NCBI GenBank assembly: GCA_964389375.1
Contig: CAYMDP010000024.1
Coordinates: 1-43,449 of the forward strand
Direction of reading: 5' to 3'
DNA from: CAYMDP01 sp964389375
GTDB lineage: Bacteria > Bdellovibrionota > Bdellovibrionia > Bdellovibrionales > UBA1609
DNA: 43,449 nt
Of the stretch, positions 9,530 through 17,990 are shown piece after piece; the first letter of the stretch is position 1, and the number at the start of each line of letters is the position of its first letter. Made by a program: the position numbers and the translations under genes. A model generated the notes under the pieces. It was not told the origin of the DNA. It was given only the letters and a program-made list of their open reading frames with translations, and did not search any database.

Positions 9530-9708
9530 AGGATGAACGTAAGGGGGAGAAAATGGTTCAAAGACCGATGGATCTTCGTCTTGATCCACCGCCGAAGTAA
9601 GTACTCGGCGTTGATGTCTAGAAGCTCAATGTCATAAATTTTATCCGCAAAGGGGGATTATGCCCTGAGCAGCTTCCAAAACCCGTCTTTTTAGGCGGGT
9701 TTTTTTTT
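9530..9708 (+). ncRNA. Candidate structured small RNA, about 180 nt
   Basis: A plausible promoter (TATGAT at 9517) and an intrinsic terminator (9678-9708) bound a segment packed with stems. These are TGGATC/GATCCA at 9569-9574 and 9583-9588, CGCCGA/TCGGCG at 9590-9595 and 9605-9610, and a long-range GAAGCT/AGCTTC pairing at 9621-9626 and 9671-9676 enclosing AGGG/CCCT (9651-9654, 9663-9666). It matches no RNA family I can name with confidence; the tmRNA, SRP and RNase P hallmarks are absent. A 15-codon open frame starting ATGGTTCAAAG at 9553 follows a purine-rich AAGGGGGAG. The transcript could therefore be a short-peptide mRNA instead. The call rests on structure alone. Confidence 0.45.
9678..9708 (+). 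terminator. Intrinsic terminator
   Basis: ACCCGTC (9681-9687) pairs with GGCGGGT (9694-9700) around a TTTTTA loop. The stem is preceded by A residues and followed by a run of nine T (9700-9708). This is a textbook rho-independent terminator for plus-strand transcription and closes the candidate small RNA. Confidence 0.85.
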
Positions 9709-9724
9709 GGGTTTTTGCTTCCGG

Positions 9725-9867
9725 TTTTTAGCTTTGTAAATCTGCCCGATAAATAGCTCCCCCTCAGCCGTCGAACATTCTCGCTGTTCCTTCGGCTTCG
9801 CCGAAGGAACAGCTGCGAAACTAGTCTTCGGTGGACTATTTATCGGGCAGATTTACAAAGCTAAAAA
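9725..9867. repeat. 32-bp perfect inverted repeat enclosing a 14-bp hairpin
   Basis: The arms at 9725-9756 and 9836-9867 are exact reverse complements over 32 bp (left arm begins TTTTTAGCTTTG). The 79-bp centre contains another perfect stem, 14 bp with a 3-nt loop, at 9783-9796 and 9800-9813 (GCTGTTCCTTCGGC arm). No coding sequence lies within. The size and terminal inverted repeats resemble a MITE-like or long-hairpin element. The same sequence could act as a bidirectional terminator or form a large cruciform. Confidence 0.8.
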
Positions 9868-10070
9868 CATGTCGCAAATACGCGGCTAAAATTTGTGGTA
9901 AAGAGGATTTATCGCTGGGAAAATAGCTGCGGCTACGATTTGGCGGCACTGGGGCATTCAGCCTCGTGGACTATTTTTCCTGCAAATTTACATAGCTAAA
10001 ACTGTTCGCAAAAACACGGCTAAAATTTTGGGCAAGAGGATTTGTCGCTGGGAAAATGGTGGGTCCGCCT
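9831..10070. repeat. Degenerate direct repeat, 135-bp period
   Basis: GTGGACTATTT recurs at 9831 and 9966. The sequences that follow stay alignable for about 100 bp: ATTTACAAAGCTAAAA against ATTTACATAGCTAAAA, CGCGGCTAAAATTT against CACGGCTAAAATTT, and GAGGATTTATCGCTGGGAAAAT against a near-identical partner. The two units look like an old tandem duplication. The first overlaps the right arm of the 32-bp inverted repeat. No gene is present in this stretch. Confidence 0.7.
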
Positions 10071-10159
10071 TCGGAGTCCCGTGCGTGTTTGTGTTAGGTC
10101 GGAAATTTCTGGTTAAAAATGCTGGGGACCTTATACGGATTTTTTGGTTCTAGAATGTC

Positions 10160-10218
10160 CTGCCTACGGCAGTCCTGTAGGGATGGGGTCTCGGCCCTCT
10201 TTTGGCGAGGGCTTTTTT
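10160..10218 (+). terminator. Double hairpin ending in a T-run terminator
   Basis: CTGCC-TAC-GGCAG (10160-10172) is followed by GCCCTC (10194-10199) pairing with GAGGGC (10207-10212) and six T (10213-10218). The T-run orientation serves plus-strand transcripts, so something is transcribed rightward across this gene-poor stretch. It abuts the mltD stop codon (10217-10219) and would also block read-through into mltD antisense. The opposite strand has the stem but no trailing T-run. Confidence 0.65.
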
Positions 10219-11875
10219 AGTTGGATTTGGGGATGACTAGTTCTAGGCCCGCCAATATTAGGCTTTTGTTTTCTAGGGAGTTGGCTCTGACTATTTTTGA
10301 GAGTGGGACTTCGTAGCGGGTGGCGATTTGAGAGAGGGTTTCTCCTCTGCGCACGATATGTACTTTTTGGCTGACCTTTAGGCGTTGGCCGACGTGAAGG
10401 ACAGAGCGCTTTAGTTTATTTGCGCGCATTAACTCTTTAGGAGTTGTGCGGTAATTTCGGGCGATCAAGGTCAGATTTTCGCCTCTTCGGACGACGTGGA
10501 TCGTGTTGGTCTTTGCGGGAGCCCTTCGGCTGGCGGAATCGTCTTCGCGAAGTTTTAATCTTTGACCAACGCTTAACATCGATCGGTTTCCGAGATTATT
10601 TAGTTCACGTAGTTGTTGAATTGTAACCCCGTAGCGTCTTGCAATCGTTGAGAGATTATCCCCGCGACGAACAACGTGAATTCCAACGTTTCTTGCCGGA
10701 GCCATCTCGGACCGAGTCGCAGAAGACACCTGAACGGATTCATTTTGTGCGTAATAAACATCACCGCGATCCGGAACTAAGATTCTTTGTCCGACCCGGA
10801 TAAAGGAACGTGAGCCTAAGTTATTTAATCTTCTTAAGGTCCTTACAGAAGTTCTATGTCGTCTGGCAATTGTTGATAAAGAGTCGCCGGATCGAACGCG
10901 GTAATGCATGTTGTCTGCGTGAAGAACTTTTGGAGGCTCTGTGGCTTTCGAGTTTGCGACTGCCGCAATGGCCTCTTGGGCCTTTCCGGTTGGAACCCTT
11001 AAGACAATTTCGGTGCCGCGGTAAATGGGCACATAATCACCACGAAACTTTGGATTCAATAAACGCATCTCTTCAATATCAACACCTAAATTGGTGGATA
11101 GTGCACTCATGCTGATCGGCTCGGTGACTGTCACTGTTTCGTAAGCTAAGGCCTTTTGATAATCGATTTTGCTAAAACCATACATCTCTGGATTTTGCGC
11201 AATTCGAGTCGCGGCGATGTATTTAGGAACATAATGACGAGTTTCTTTGGGAAGGATTCTTCCCTTTGTCAGGGCCCAGAAATCTTTTGTGCGGTAACGC
11301 TTTGAGGCTCTCTTTAATCTGTTCTCTCCGGCGTTGTACGAAGCCAAGCTAAGGTGCCAAGAATCAAACATCGCATAAAGAGCTTTAAAATAATCTGCCG
11401 CTGCTCTGGTCGATAAAACTGGATCTCTTCTTTCGTCGACCAAGCCATCTACCTTTAATCCATAACGTCGGCCCGTCGGTCGAATAAACTGCCAGTATCC
11501 AACGGCATTTGCACTACTATGAGCTCGTGGACTAAAACCTGATTCGATCAATGCAACGTAAACCAATTCTTCAGGTAAACCATTTTCGCGAAGAACATTT
11601 TGCATCATAGGAAGGTAGCGAGCCGAACGCTCAAGATATACTTCCATGTGTTTGCGACCGCGACCCATGAAGTACTTTACCCATTGATCGACTAAAGGAT
11701 GATCATCCAAAGGCACGGGTCCAAGTGGACTGACATAAGGCACTTGAGTGCGCTGAAGAACTTCGCCAGAAGAAGGCTCGGCCTGCGCAAGTGCGCCGAC
11801 ATCGCTGCGTTTAAGGCTTGCACAAGCACCCAGGACCAATGGCAAGCTCGCCAGTAGTATAACTTTTCGCAGCAT
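10217..11875 (-). CDS. mltD: Membrane-bound lytic murein transglycosylase D with four LysM domains
   Basis: MltD cleaves the glycan strands of peptidoglycan in the periplasm, forming 1,6-anhydromuramic ends. The product begins with a lipoprotein signal (LPLVLGAC, lipidated Cys at 18), so an outer-membrane anchor is expected. The GH23-type domain has VALIESGFSPRAHS (catalytic Glu about 111), VGYWQF and SYNAGENRL. Four LysM modules follow in the C-terminal half (VRSGDSLSTIA, VRRGDNLSTIA, VRRGENLTLIA, VRRGETLSQIA). I chose the ATG at 11875 because GGAGGT sits 6 nt upstream; an in-frame ATG at 11893 lacks this. Wall remodelling enzymes are abundant in predatory bacteria, but no specific predatory role can be read here. 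Confidence 0.95.
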   Translation of the reverse strand: MLRKVILLASLPLVLGACASLKRSDVGALAQAEPSSGEVLQRTQVPYVSPLGPVPLDDHPLVDQWVKYFMGRGRKHMEVYLERSARYLPMMQNVLRENGLPEELVYVALIESGFSPRAHSSANAVGYWQFIRPTGRRYGLKVDGLVDERRDPVLSTRAAADYFKALYAMFDSWHLSLASYNAGENRLKRASKRYRTKDFWALTKGRILPKETRHYVPKYIAATRIAQNPEMYGFSKIDYQKALAYETVTVTEPISMSALSTNLGVDIEEMRLLNPKFRGDYVPIYRGTEIVLRVPTGKAQEAIAAVANSKATEPPKVLHADNMHYRVRSGDSLSTIARRHRTSVRTLRRLNNLGSRSFIRVGQRILVPDRGDVYYAQNESVQVSSATRSEMAPARNVGIHVVRRGDNLSTIARRYGVTIQQLRELNNLGNRSMLSVGQRLKLREDDSASRRAPAKTNTIHVVRRGENLTLIARNYRTTPKELMRANKLKRSVLHVGQRLKVSQKVHIVRRGETLSQIATRYEVPLSKIVRANSLENKSLILAGLELVIPKSN

Positions 11876-12020
11876 TAAGACCTCCACATTCATTAAATTC
11901 TAACGAATGCCGGATTCCAACGCAATAAACTCTGGCCTAAATCACTTCTTTTTTGAGCAGAAAATGGACTTCTTTCATTAAAAGACTGGACCTGCGCCTC
12001 GACGCCCTGGGACAGCTTCT

Positions 12021-14282
12021 CTACTGAGCCAATATGGAGTCGTCGACTTTAAGCGTCCCCGACTCAAGTGACTTATAAAGCAGCAGATTTCTAAGAACCG
12101 CTTTGACGTAAAAACTGGTTTCGGACCAAGGCAGTTCATCGACCCAAAGATCCGTTTCGATAGAAAGAGCCGGAAGTGTTTCAACTTGAGACAGCTCTGG
12201 CCTTGAAGAAATCCATCTTCTCATTCGTCCAATCCCTGCGTTGTAAGAGGCTAAGGCCAAGGGCGTTTGACCTTTAAAAGCTCGAATCATCCGCGCCAGA
12301 TAATGACTTCCCATTTGAATATTTAATTCAGGCTCGTACAGTCGCTCTGGATCCCAGCGCCCCTTTAACTTCAACATATTAAAAGTTTCTTGGCCTGTTC
12401 CCGGAATTAACTGCATCAAACCCCGCGCGTTCGAGGTGCTCTGGGCCTTCACCTGAAAAGCACTTTCTTGCCGCATCAAGGACCACACTAAGTGAGGATC
12501 TACACTTTGTGCTTTTGCGTACTTGTTCACATAACCAGAAAACTCCTGCGGAAAACCCAAACGCAAAACCGGATAAGACACAAGATCTGTTCGCTCTTCC
12601 CAAATCTGATTCAGATAATCTGCCGTGCGCCCATAATCAAAAGCTTTGGCAAAAAGATCTGCCCGAATTAATTTTTCTTCAGCGGTTTGAGGAGAGGCCC
12701 AACTTAAAATCTCGAGGCGAGCTTCGGCAAACCAACCGCCACTTAATAAAAGTTTAATTCTCTCCCAAGACTGAGATTCATTCTGTGTTAACCACAATTC
12801 GGTCTGAACTTTAACTTGCTCTTTTGTATCCCAAGTTAAAAGGCCGGCATTCATTTCGGCTCTAGCTTTAAGGCCGTAATAAGTTACGGGGTAACGCTGA
12901 ACAAGGCGCTTTAAACTTTCTTCGGCAAAAGAAGAATTTGATTTTTGAAGACTTCGCCAATGCCAATAAAAGGCTCGGTATTCGTAATCTTGAGATCTGG
13001 GTAAAACCAAAAGCCGCTCAAAAAAAGCGGCCGCCGAGCCATAATCACCCTTTCGAAAATGCAGTAAACCCATCCGAAACAAGGCTTCGATGGACTCTGG
13101 ACTGCCGAAATGCTCGACGGTCAAACTTTCGAAGCTCTTCATGGCCTCATTGTAACTTCCGTTTGCTAAAGCGGCTTGTCCAACTAAGGCCAAGGATTTT
13201 GTTGAATCCGGATGGCCCTTTAACTTATTAAAGCTGGCTTCTGCTAGGACCATGGCCTCGGTATATTGTCCTCGAGCATAGGCATTATTCGCCCAGCGAT
13301 AAATGCGAGAGCCGTCGGCTCCCTTCATGGCGTCGACAACACGTTTTCGAAATAACTTATACTCTTCGACTTCTTTGCCAATCACCCCAAGGTAAATTTC
13401 CAAAATGCGATCACTGGCCCACTCGGCTCGAATTCCTCCAGGAAACTTTTGAATCAAAGCCACGCCGTCTTCAACCGCAGCCAAGACGTCCCCTGACTTT
13501 AAAGCTTCGCGCATTCGCGACAACAATTTTTTCTCGCTTTCGCTAACACCAAGGTCCTCGTCTAAACTTTGTGCCGAGGGACTGGCTGGGACACTGGCTG
13601 CCTGGGACAGACTTCCCGGCAGGGTCTTCATCAGGGCGTCCATTCGATTTTTTAAATCGCGATCTGACTGCTGACTTAAACTTTTCTGAAAAAAGGAAAC
13701 CGCAACACTGATTTTTTGTTCGACAAAAGCAAGTTCACCGGCCAGCTTAAAAAAGCGAGCGCGTTGAGAAATATTCATCCAGCCCGATAAACTTTGTAAA
13801 CGATCCACTAACTTCCAAGCCGCCGGACGATTAGACCGGGACAGACTGCTTAGCTTTTCGTTTAACAAATCTAAGTAGGCCTCGCGAAGTTGCTCGACCT
13901 GCGGGCCTTGATATAAGAATTCTTGTTTGGCCTGAATCTTAGTCTCTAAATCAGACAAAACTTTTAATCTGGCTTTTTGATCTTTAATTAAATTCGCGCA
14001 GCGTATTTCGCTGACTAAAAGCCAAGGCACTAAGGCACTCGAAAGTTTACGAAGTTTTGCACCTTCGCTAAGGCAACTCTCGGCTTTTTTATCTAGCTCA
14101 AAGCTTCGCATCTTCATCAGATGTAAAGGAATACCTTTAAGTCCTTTTTTTTCGGTTTCATCATAAAACCATCTGGGTGCTGAAAGCTTTAATGGGTAAC
14201 TTAGCTTAACGGATTCCATTTTAGCGGAACTCGTTTGGCACAAAATCAGCGGCAAGCTTAAGGCAAGAATCCTAAAGCCCAT
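12021..14282 (-). CDS. slt: Soluble lytic murein transglycosylase (Slt-like) with TPR-like superhelix
   Basis: A signal peptide (residues 1-20, ending near TSSAK) directs this 753-residue protein to the periplasm. Residues about 50-560 are helical repeats of TPR/U-superhelix type, and the C-terminus is a GH23 catalytic domain with MRQESAFQ (catalytic Glu about 606), GLMQLIPGTGQ and ASYNAGIGRM. It should release anhydromuropeptides from peptidoglycan. The start codon follows the batD stop immediately (14282 against 14283), so it is the last gene of the moxR-bat operon and probably translationally coupled. Its inclusion suggests that the Bat complex acts at the cell envelope. Confidence 0.92.
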   Translation of the reverse strand: MGFRILALSLPLILCQTSSAKMESVKLSYPLKLSAPRWFYDETEKKGLKGIPLHLMKMRSFELDKKAESCLSEGAKLRKLSSALVPWLLVSEIRCANLIKDQKARLKVLSDLETKIQAKQEFLYQGPQVEQLREAYLDLLNEKLSSLSRSNRPAAWKLVDRLQSLSGWMNISQRARFFKLAGELAFVEQKISVAVSFFQKSLSQQSDRDLKNRMDALMKTLPGSLSQAASVPASPSAQSLDEDLGVSESEKKLLSRMREALKSGDVLAAVEDGVALIQKFPGGIRAEWASDRILEIYLGVIGKEVEEYKLFRKRVVDAMKGADGSRIYRWANNAYARGQYTEAMVLAEASFNKLKGHPDSTKSLALVGQAALANGSYNEAMKSFESLTVEHFGSPESIEALFRMGLLHFRKGDYGSAAAFFERLLVLPRSQDYEYRAFYWHWRSLQKSNSSFAEESLKRLVQRYPVTYYGLKARAEMNAGLLTWDTKEQVKVQTELWLTQNESQSWERIKLLLSGGWFAEARLEILSWASPQTAEEKLIRADLFAKAFDYGRTADYLNQIWEERTDLVSYPVLRLGFPQEFSGYVNKYAKAQSVDPHLVWSLMRQESAFQVKAQSTSNARGLMQLIPGTGQETFNMLKLKGRWDPERLYEPELNIQMGSHYLARMIRAFKGQTPLALASYNAGIGRMRRWISSRPELSQVETLPALSIETDLWVDELPWSETSFYVKAVLRNLLLYKSLESGTLKVDDSILAQ

Positions 14283-16232
14283 TTATACAACCGGGCTTTC
14301 TGAAGTCGAGCTGGATTCGGGATCTGCCGTCTTAATGGCTTTAGACAAAATCGATTCTAACTGCGCCAGCAATTCTTTTTGCTTTTTCTTTTCTTTTAGA
14401 TCTCCAAGTAATCCCTCGGGCGCAAAACTTAGGGCTTCAAAGGCCTTTAGGATTTTTTCTAGTTCATCACCAACGGCTCGTCTTAAAGACGGAGGCGCTT
14501 GCGCTAAGAGTTTACTTAACTCAAGGCTTGCTCCGCCTTGACCAGAAAGCTCTCCTAAAATTGCGTACACTAAATTTGTCGCCTCAACTCCAACCTGGCG
14601 CCATTGGCCTTCGTCGATTTTTGCTCGTACTTTTTTTAATCGAAGCCTCAACAGATCATTCAGATTCTTTTTTCTTCTGCCCCAACCCAATTCAATCACT
14701 GCCCGCCAACCTAAAAAGGCAAAAATCAAAACATAGACAAAAACCCAAAGCCCCATTTTCTCTGCAGGGCTCCAGCGCAATGAAGATTTCCAATCCAAAG
14801 CTAGCCCCGGAAGCTGAGGGGCTTGCACAGTATTTTGCCCAGCTTGGCCGCCCGCTAAAGTCGATGAAGGAACATTTTGATTTCCGGATCCTGGAGTCAC
14901 CGTCAGTTTAAATTCAGTCGTCGTTTGAGGCTGGTAAGTTTGGCTTTTAGGATCAAAAACACTAACACTTAAGGGCGGAATCACAATCTGCCCGGCCTCG
15001 CGCGGAATTAAAAGAACTTCGAATTCCTTGTAAGAAGATCCATCGGGAGAAAATTTAGAATCGGACTTTGTATCGTAGACCTCTACACTAGGAGGTAAGT
15101 TTAGCGGCGGAAGCTCGATCAGCTTTGCATTACCTTGACCCTCAAAACGAACTTTTAAAGTGACCGGCTGATTGGCGGGTACAGTGCTTTGATCAAGACC
15201 CGCGGTGACCCGAAAGCGACCGACCGCTCCACTAAAGTTTGCAGGTCTTCCTTCTGCCGGCAAATCCACAACTTGAATTTTAATGGGTTTACTCGACTTC
15301 GTGTAAACATAAGTCCTGCCAAAACCAAAACCTCCCAAAGGCATGACCGTACATTTTGCTTTATAGGGATCTACAATCGATTGACCGGCTTTAATCGGAA
15401 ACAGTGCAAAGGACGCAAGCAATGCTTTTTGCCAAGCAATCCCATTAATGACTTCTTGCTGAAATTCAAGGCGAGTCGCTAAATGAATGTCTTCTTTCCA
15501 AAAGCCCACAAGACTTGGATATTTGATCGTATCGATATCGCGAATCTGGCTGCGAGTATAAAGATACCAACTGGCCGTGACTTGCTCTCCGACAAAGGCT
15601 TTGGTCTTATCCACTTCCACTTGAATAAAAAATGCTTCGCTTGGGTTGACGGGCTCGGTGCGAGTTCCGCCACTTCCACCTCCGCCCCTTTGCCCAAGCC
15701 TACGCTGAAGAAGTTGAGCAAATAAATCATCGGCGTCTTCATAAAGCTCTTGAGGATCGGGCGGCACCCCACCTGGAGGAACCCCTCCTCTGGGCCGAGC
15801 CTGTCTTTGGGTCGGCTCACTTTCGGCAGAAACTTGAATTCGAATGGGCTTTGTATAGTAAGTTTTGCCATTCGCATTTAAAGCAAGGGCGGGAAGATTT
15901 AAAGTCCCCTCTTTTTTTGGAGACAACATAAAGTTAAAAGTTCTGGTCTGACGAACTTGAAAGCTTCCGTTGGTAAAAGTACTTCGGCTTTCGGATCCCG
16001 TCCAAGAGTTGATTAAATCGAAATCTGGGAAGCCCGAAAGCTCTGGGGGCTCTAGGGTTAGACTTGAACTTGAAGAGGCCGACACCGAAAGAGTGAAGGT
16101 GTCGCCTACGGCCATTTCGTTTCGGTCGACCGTCGAAAAAACTTCGACTTCTTCTTGGGCCAAAGCCATTGGCCCAAGTCCAAAAAATAAAACAGAAAAC
16201 AATATTAAAAAAAACTTACCAGTCTTTATCAC
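14283..16232 (-). CDS. batD: BatD-like oxygen-tolerance membrane protein
   Basis: This 649-residue protein has an N-terminal signal peptide (to about ALAQ), a long periplasmic part of tandem Ig-like beta domains (EVFSTVDRNEMAVGDTFTLSV at the start, typical of BatD), a Gly/Pro-rich linker near 145-190, one transmembrane helix near 510-530 (WVFVYVLIFAFLGW), and a cytoplasmic helical tail. BatD belongs to the Bat aerotolerance/stress complex with BatA, BatB and BatC. Start is GTG at 16232, overlapping the end of batC by 17 bp, with GAAGGA upstream. The start is less certain than the family. Confidence 0.88.
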   Translation of the reverse strand: MIKTGKFFLILFSVLFFGLGPMALAQEEVEVFSTVDRNEMAVGDTFTLSVSASSSSSLTLEPPELSGFPDFDLINSWTGSESRSTFTNGSFQVRQTRTFNFMLSPKKEGTLNLPALALNANGKTYYTKPIRIQVSAESEPTQRQARPRGGVPPGGVPPDPQELYEDADDLFAQLLQRRLGQRGGGGSGGTRTEPVNPSEAFFIQVEVDKTKAFVGEQVTASWYLYTRSQIRDIDTIKYPSLVGFWKEDIHLATRLEFQQEVINGIAWQKALLASFALFPIKAGQSIVDPYKAKCTVMPLGGFGFGRTYVYTKSSKPIKIQVVDLPAEGRPANFSGAVGRFRVTAGLDQSTVPANQPVTLKVRFEGQGNAKLIELPPLNLPPSVEVYDTKSDSKFSPDGSSYKEFEVLLIPREAGQIVIPPLSVSVFDPKSQTYQPQTTTEFKLTVTPGSGNQNVPSSTLAGGQAGQNTVQAPQLPGLALDWKSSLRWSPAEKMGLWVFVYVLIFAFLGWRAVIELGWGRRKKNLNDLLRLRLKKVRAKIDEGQWRQVGVEATNLVYAILGELSGQGGASLELSKLLAQAPPSLRRAVGDELEKILKAFEALSFAPEGLLGDLKEKKKQKELLAQLESILSKAIKTADPESSSTSESPVV

Positions 16233-16926
16233 GAGGTGATTCCTTCATACCCTTTCGCTGCTCGTTAGCGCGAATGGCCTGCTCTTGATTTTTTAACTCT
16301 TCCAGAATCTTTCTTACGTTTTCGGGCGTCAACTCTTTGCTGTCAAATGGTATGGGCTGATTTTTCTTATTCTCTTGGGGTTGCTGGCCCTGATCTTGCT
16401 TAGGATCCTGATTTTCTTGATCTCCGTCCTGAGGCTGCTTGTTTTCGCCCTCGCCCTCTTGATCTTGTTTTTGCTCTTGATCGCCCTTTCCTTCTCCACC
16501 GCCCTGCCACAAAAGCTCGATATTGGTCTTAACTTCAATCGAATCCTTATTCACTTCCAAAGCCTTTTGATAGGCCTGAAGAGCGCCTGGGATATCTTTT
16601 TTATCTGTTTTAAGCTTTGCGATATTAAACAAAGCCATAAACTGGGCTTCGGGATTATCTTGGGCCAGTATTGAAGCCGTTTCGAATTCACCTAAGGCTT
16701 TTTCTGGTTCTTCGTTGCGCAAAAAAGAAAGCCCTAGATTGATATGAATCCATGGGCTTAAGGGTTCATGGCTTAAGGCTTCAACAAATTTTTGGTAAGC
16801 CTGAAAATGACTTTCGTCCTTTAGCAGCTGAACCCCTTCGTTGTTTAAAGGAATGGATTGCAGAAAATTAGCCAAAGAAACCTGAGGAAAAGCTGCTAAA
16901 AATAATCCAAGCAAATAAATCCTCAT
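16216..16926 (-). CDS. batC: BatC-like TPR protein
   Basis: The product (236 aa) has a signal-like N-terminus (YLLGLFLAAFPQVSLA), two or three TPR motifs at about residues 28-135 (NEGVQLLKDESHFQAYQKFVEAL, HINLGLSFLRNEEPEKALGEFE, FNIAKLKTDKKDIPGALQAYQKALEV), then an Asp/Gln/Glu/Lys-rich disordered stretch at about 145-190 and a short basic helical tail. TPR proteins in this operon position act as scaffolds between the vWA proteins BatA/BatB and BatD. Its start overlaps batB's stop by 4 bp and its end overlaps batD, consistent with coupled translation. Confidence 0.85.
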   Translation of the reverse strand: MRIYLLGLFLAAFPQVSLANFLQSIPLNNEGVQLLKDESHFQAYQKFVEALSHEPLSPWIHINLGLSFLRNEEPEKALGEFETASILAQDNPEAQFMALFNIAKLKTDKKDIPGALQAYQKALEVNKDSIEVKTNIELLWQGGGEGKGDQEQKQDQEGEGENKQPQDGDQENQDPKQDQGQQPQENKKNQPIPFDSKELTPENVRKILEELKNQEQAIRANEQRKGMKESPRDKDW

Positions 16927-17990
16927 GACTGAGACACCTCAAAGCGCCCGCGCCACAAACGTCCCGTCTTTTTTCTTTCGCCCAAAGCTAGCTCGATCAG
17001 GCCAAACAAAATTGCAAAAAACAAAGGAAGCTGAAAGTTTTCACCGTAGTCGACCATCTCTGCATTTTCGAAATTGGATTTCTCTAGGCGATCTAAATCC
17101 GATATCAATGCTTCGATGGCGTTTCCTCCGAAGCTAACTTGATAAAAACTGCCTTGCCCTTGTTTTGCGAGCTCTTTTAAAACCGTGCCCTTAGTCTGAG
17201 ACATCACAACCTGACCCCCGCGATCTTTGCGGTAGCCTAAAAGATTTCCCCTCTGATCTCGCATCGGAATCGGAGAGCCTTTTTCGGTGCCAAAGCCTAA
17301 AGAAAAAATTCGGATTCCTTCTTTGGCAAGCTCTTCGGCGGCAGCAACGGCTCCGGCCTCGTTGTCTTCTCCGTCTGAAGCGATCACAATTGCTCGGGTC
17401 ACGACGGTTCCAACTTCTCCCCCAAGTCCGCCTCTTTCGAAGGCTGATTTGGCTTCGGCCAAGGCTCTTTTAAAATCTGTTCCTTGAGTCGAAACCGCAT
17501 CGGGACTTAAAGAATTTAAAAACATCACCAATGCACTTTTATCAGTTGTGATGGGGGATAACAAAACAGCCGAGCCTGCAAAGGCAATAATGCCGACTTT
17601 GTCTCCGCCTAAACGAAAGATCAAACGCTCGAGTTCGTTTTTAGCAAGCTCCAGTCGACTTGGTTTTGCATCTTCAGCCAGCATGCTATTGGACACATCC
17701 ACCACAAGCATTAGCTCGACACCTTGACTGACCACTTTTTGTTTTGAAGCCCCCATCTGGGGTCTGGCTAAAGCAAAGACCATTGCGACAACACAAAAGA
17801 CCTCGAGGATCAGTTTGATATTTCGCTTTTGCGACGAAATGCTTGCGGTTAAAAGCGGAACTGATTTTTCTCCAAGCTGACGCATAAGTTCTTTAAATTG
17901 CCTTTTTCGAATCAGCAAAGCCAAAATCGCCAAGACTGGTACAAGCCATAAAAATTGAAATGCGATGGGGTCTGCAAATCTAAAAGTCAT
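16923..17990 (-). CDS. batB: BatB-like von Willebrand factor A membrane protein
   Basis: Two transmembrane segments near residues 10-27 and 58-76 precede a vWA domain with an intact MIDAS, VVDVSNSMLAEDAKPSR (Asp98, Ser100, Ser102), plus the later GTDFKRAL and ASDGEDNEAG metal-site motifs; a third hydrophobic helix lies near 325-345. The vWA domain should bind Mg2+ and a protein partner. The gene directly follows batA (17990/17991, no gap) and resembles it across the vWA domain, so the two are paralogues that probably form a complex in the inner membrane. Confidence 0.9.
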   Translation of the reverse strand: MTFRFADPIAFQFLWLVPVLAILALLIRKRQFKELMRQLGEKSVPLLTASISSQKRNIKLILEVFCVVAMVFALARPQMGASKQKVVSQGVELMLVVDVSNSMLAEDAKPSRLELAKNELERLIFRLGGDKVGIIAFAGSAVLLSPITTDKSALVMFLNSLSPDAVSTQGTDFKRALAEAKSAFERGGLGGEVGTVVTRAIVIASDGEDNEAGAVAAAEELAKEGIRIFSLGFGTEKGSPIPMRDQRGNLLGYRKDRGGQVVMSQTKGTVLKELAKQGQGSFYQVSFGGNAIEALISDLDRLEKSNFENAEMVDYGENFQLPLFFAILFGLIELALGERKKTGRLWRGRFEVSQS

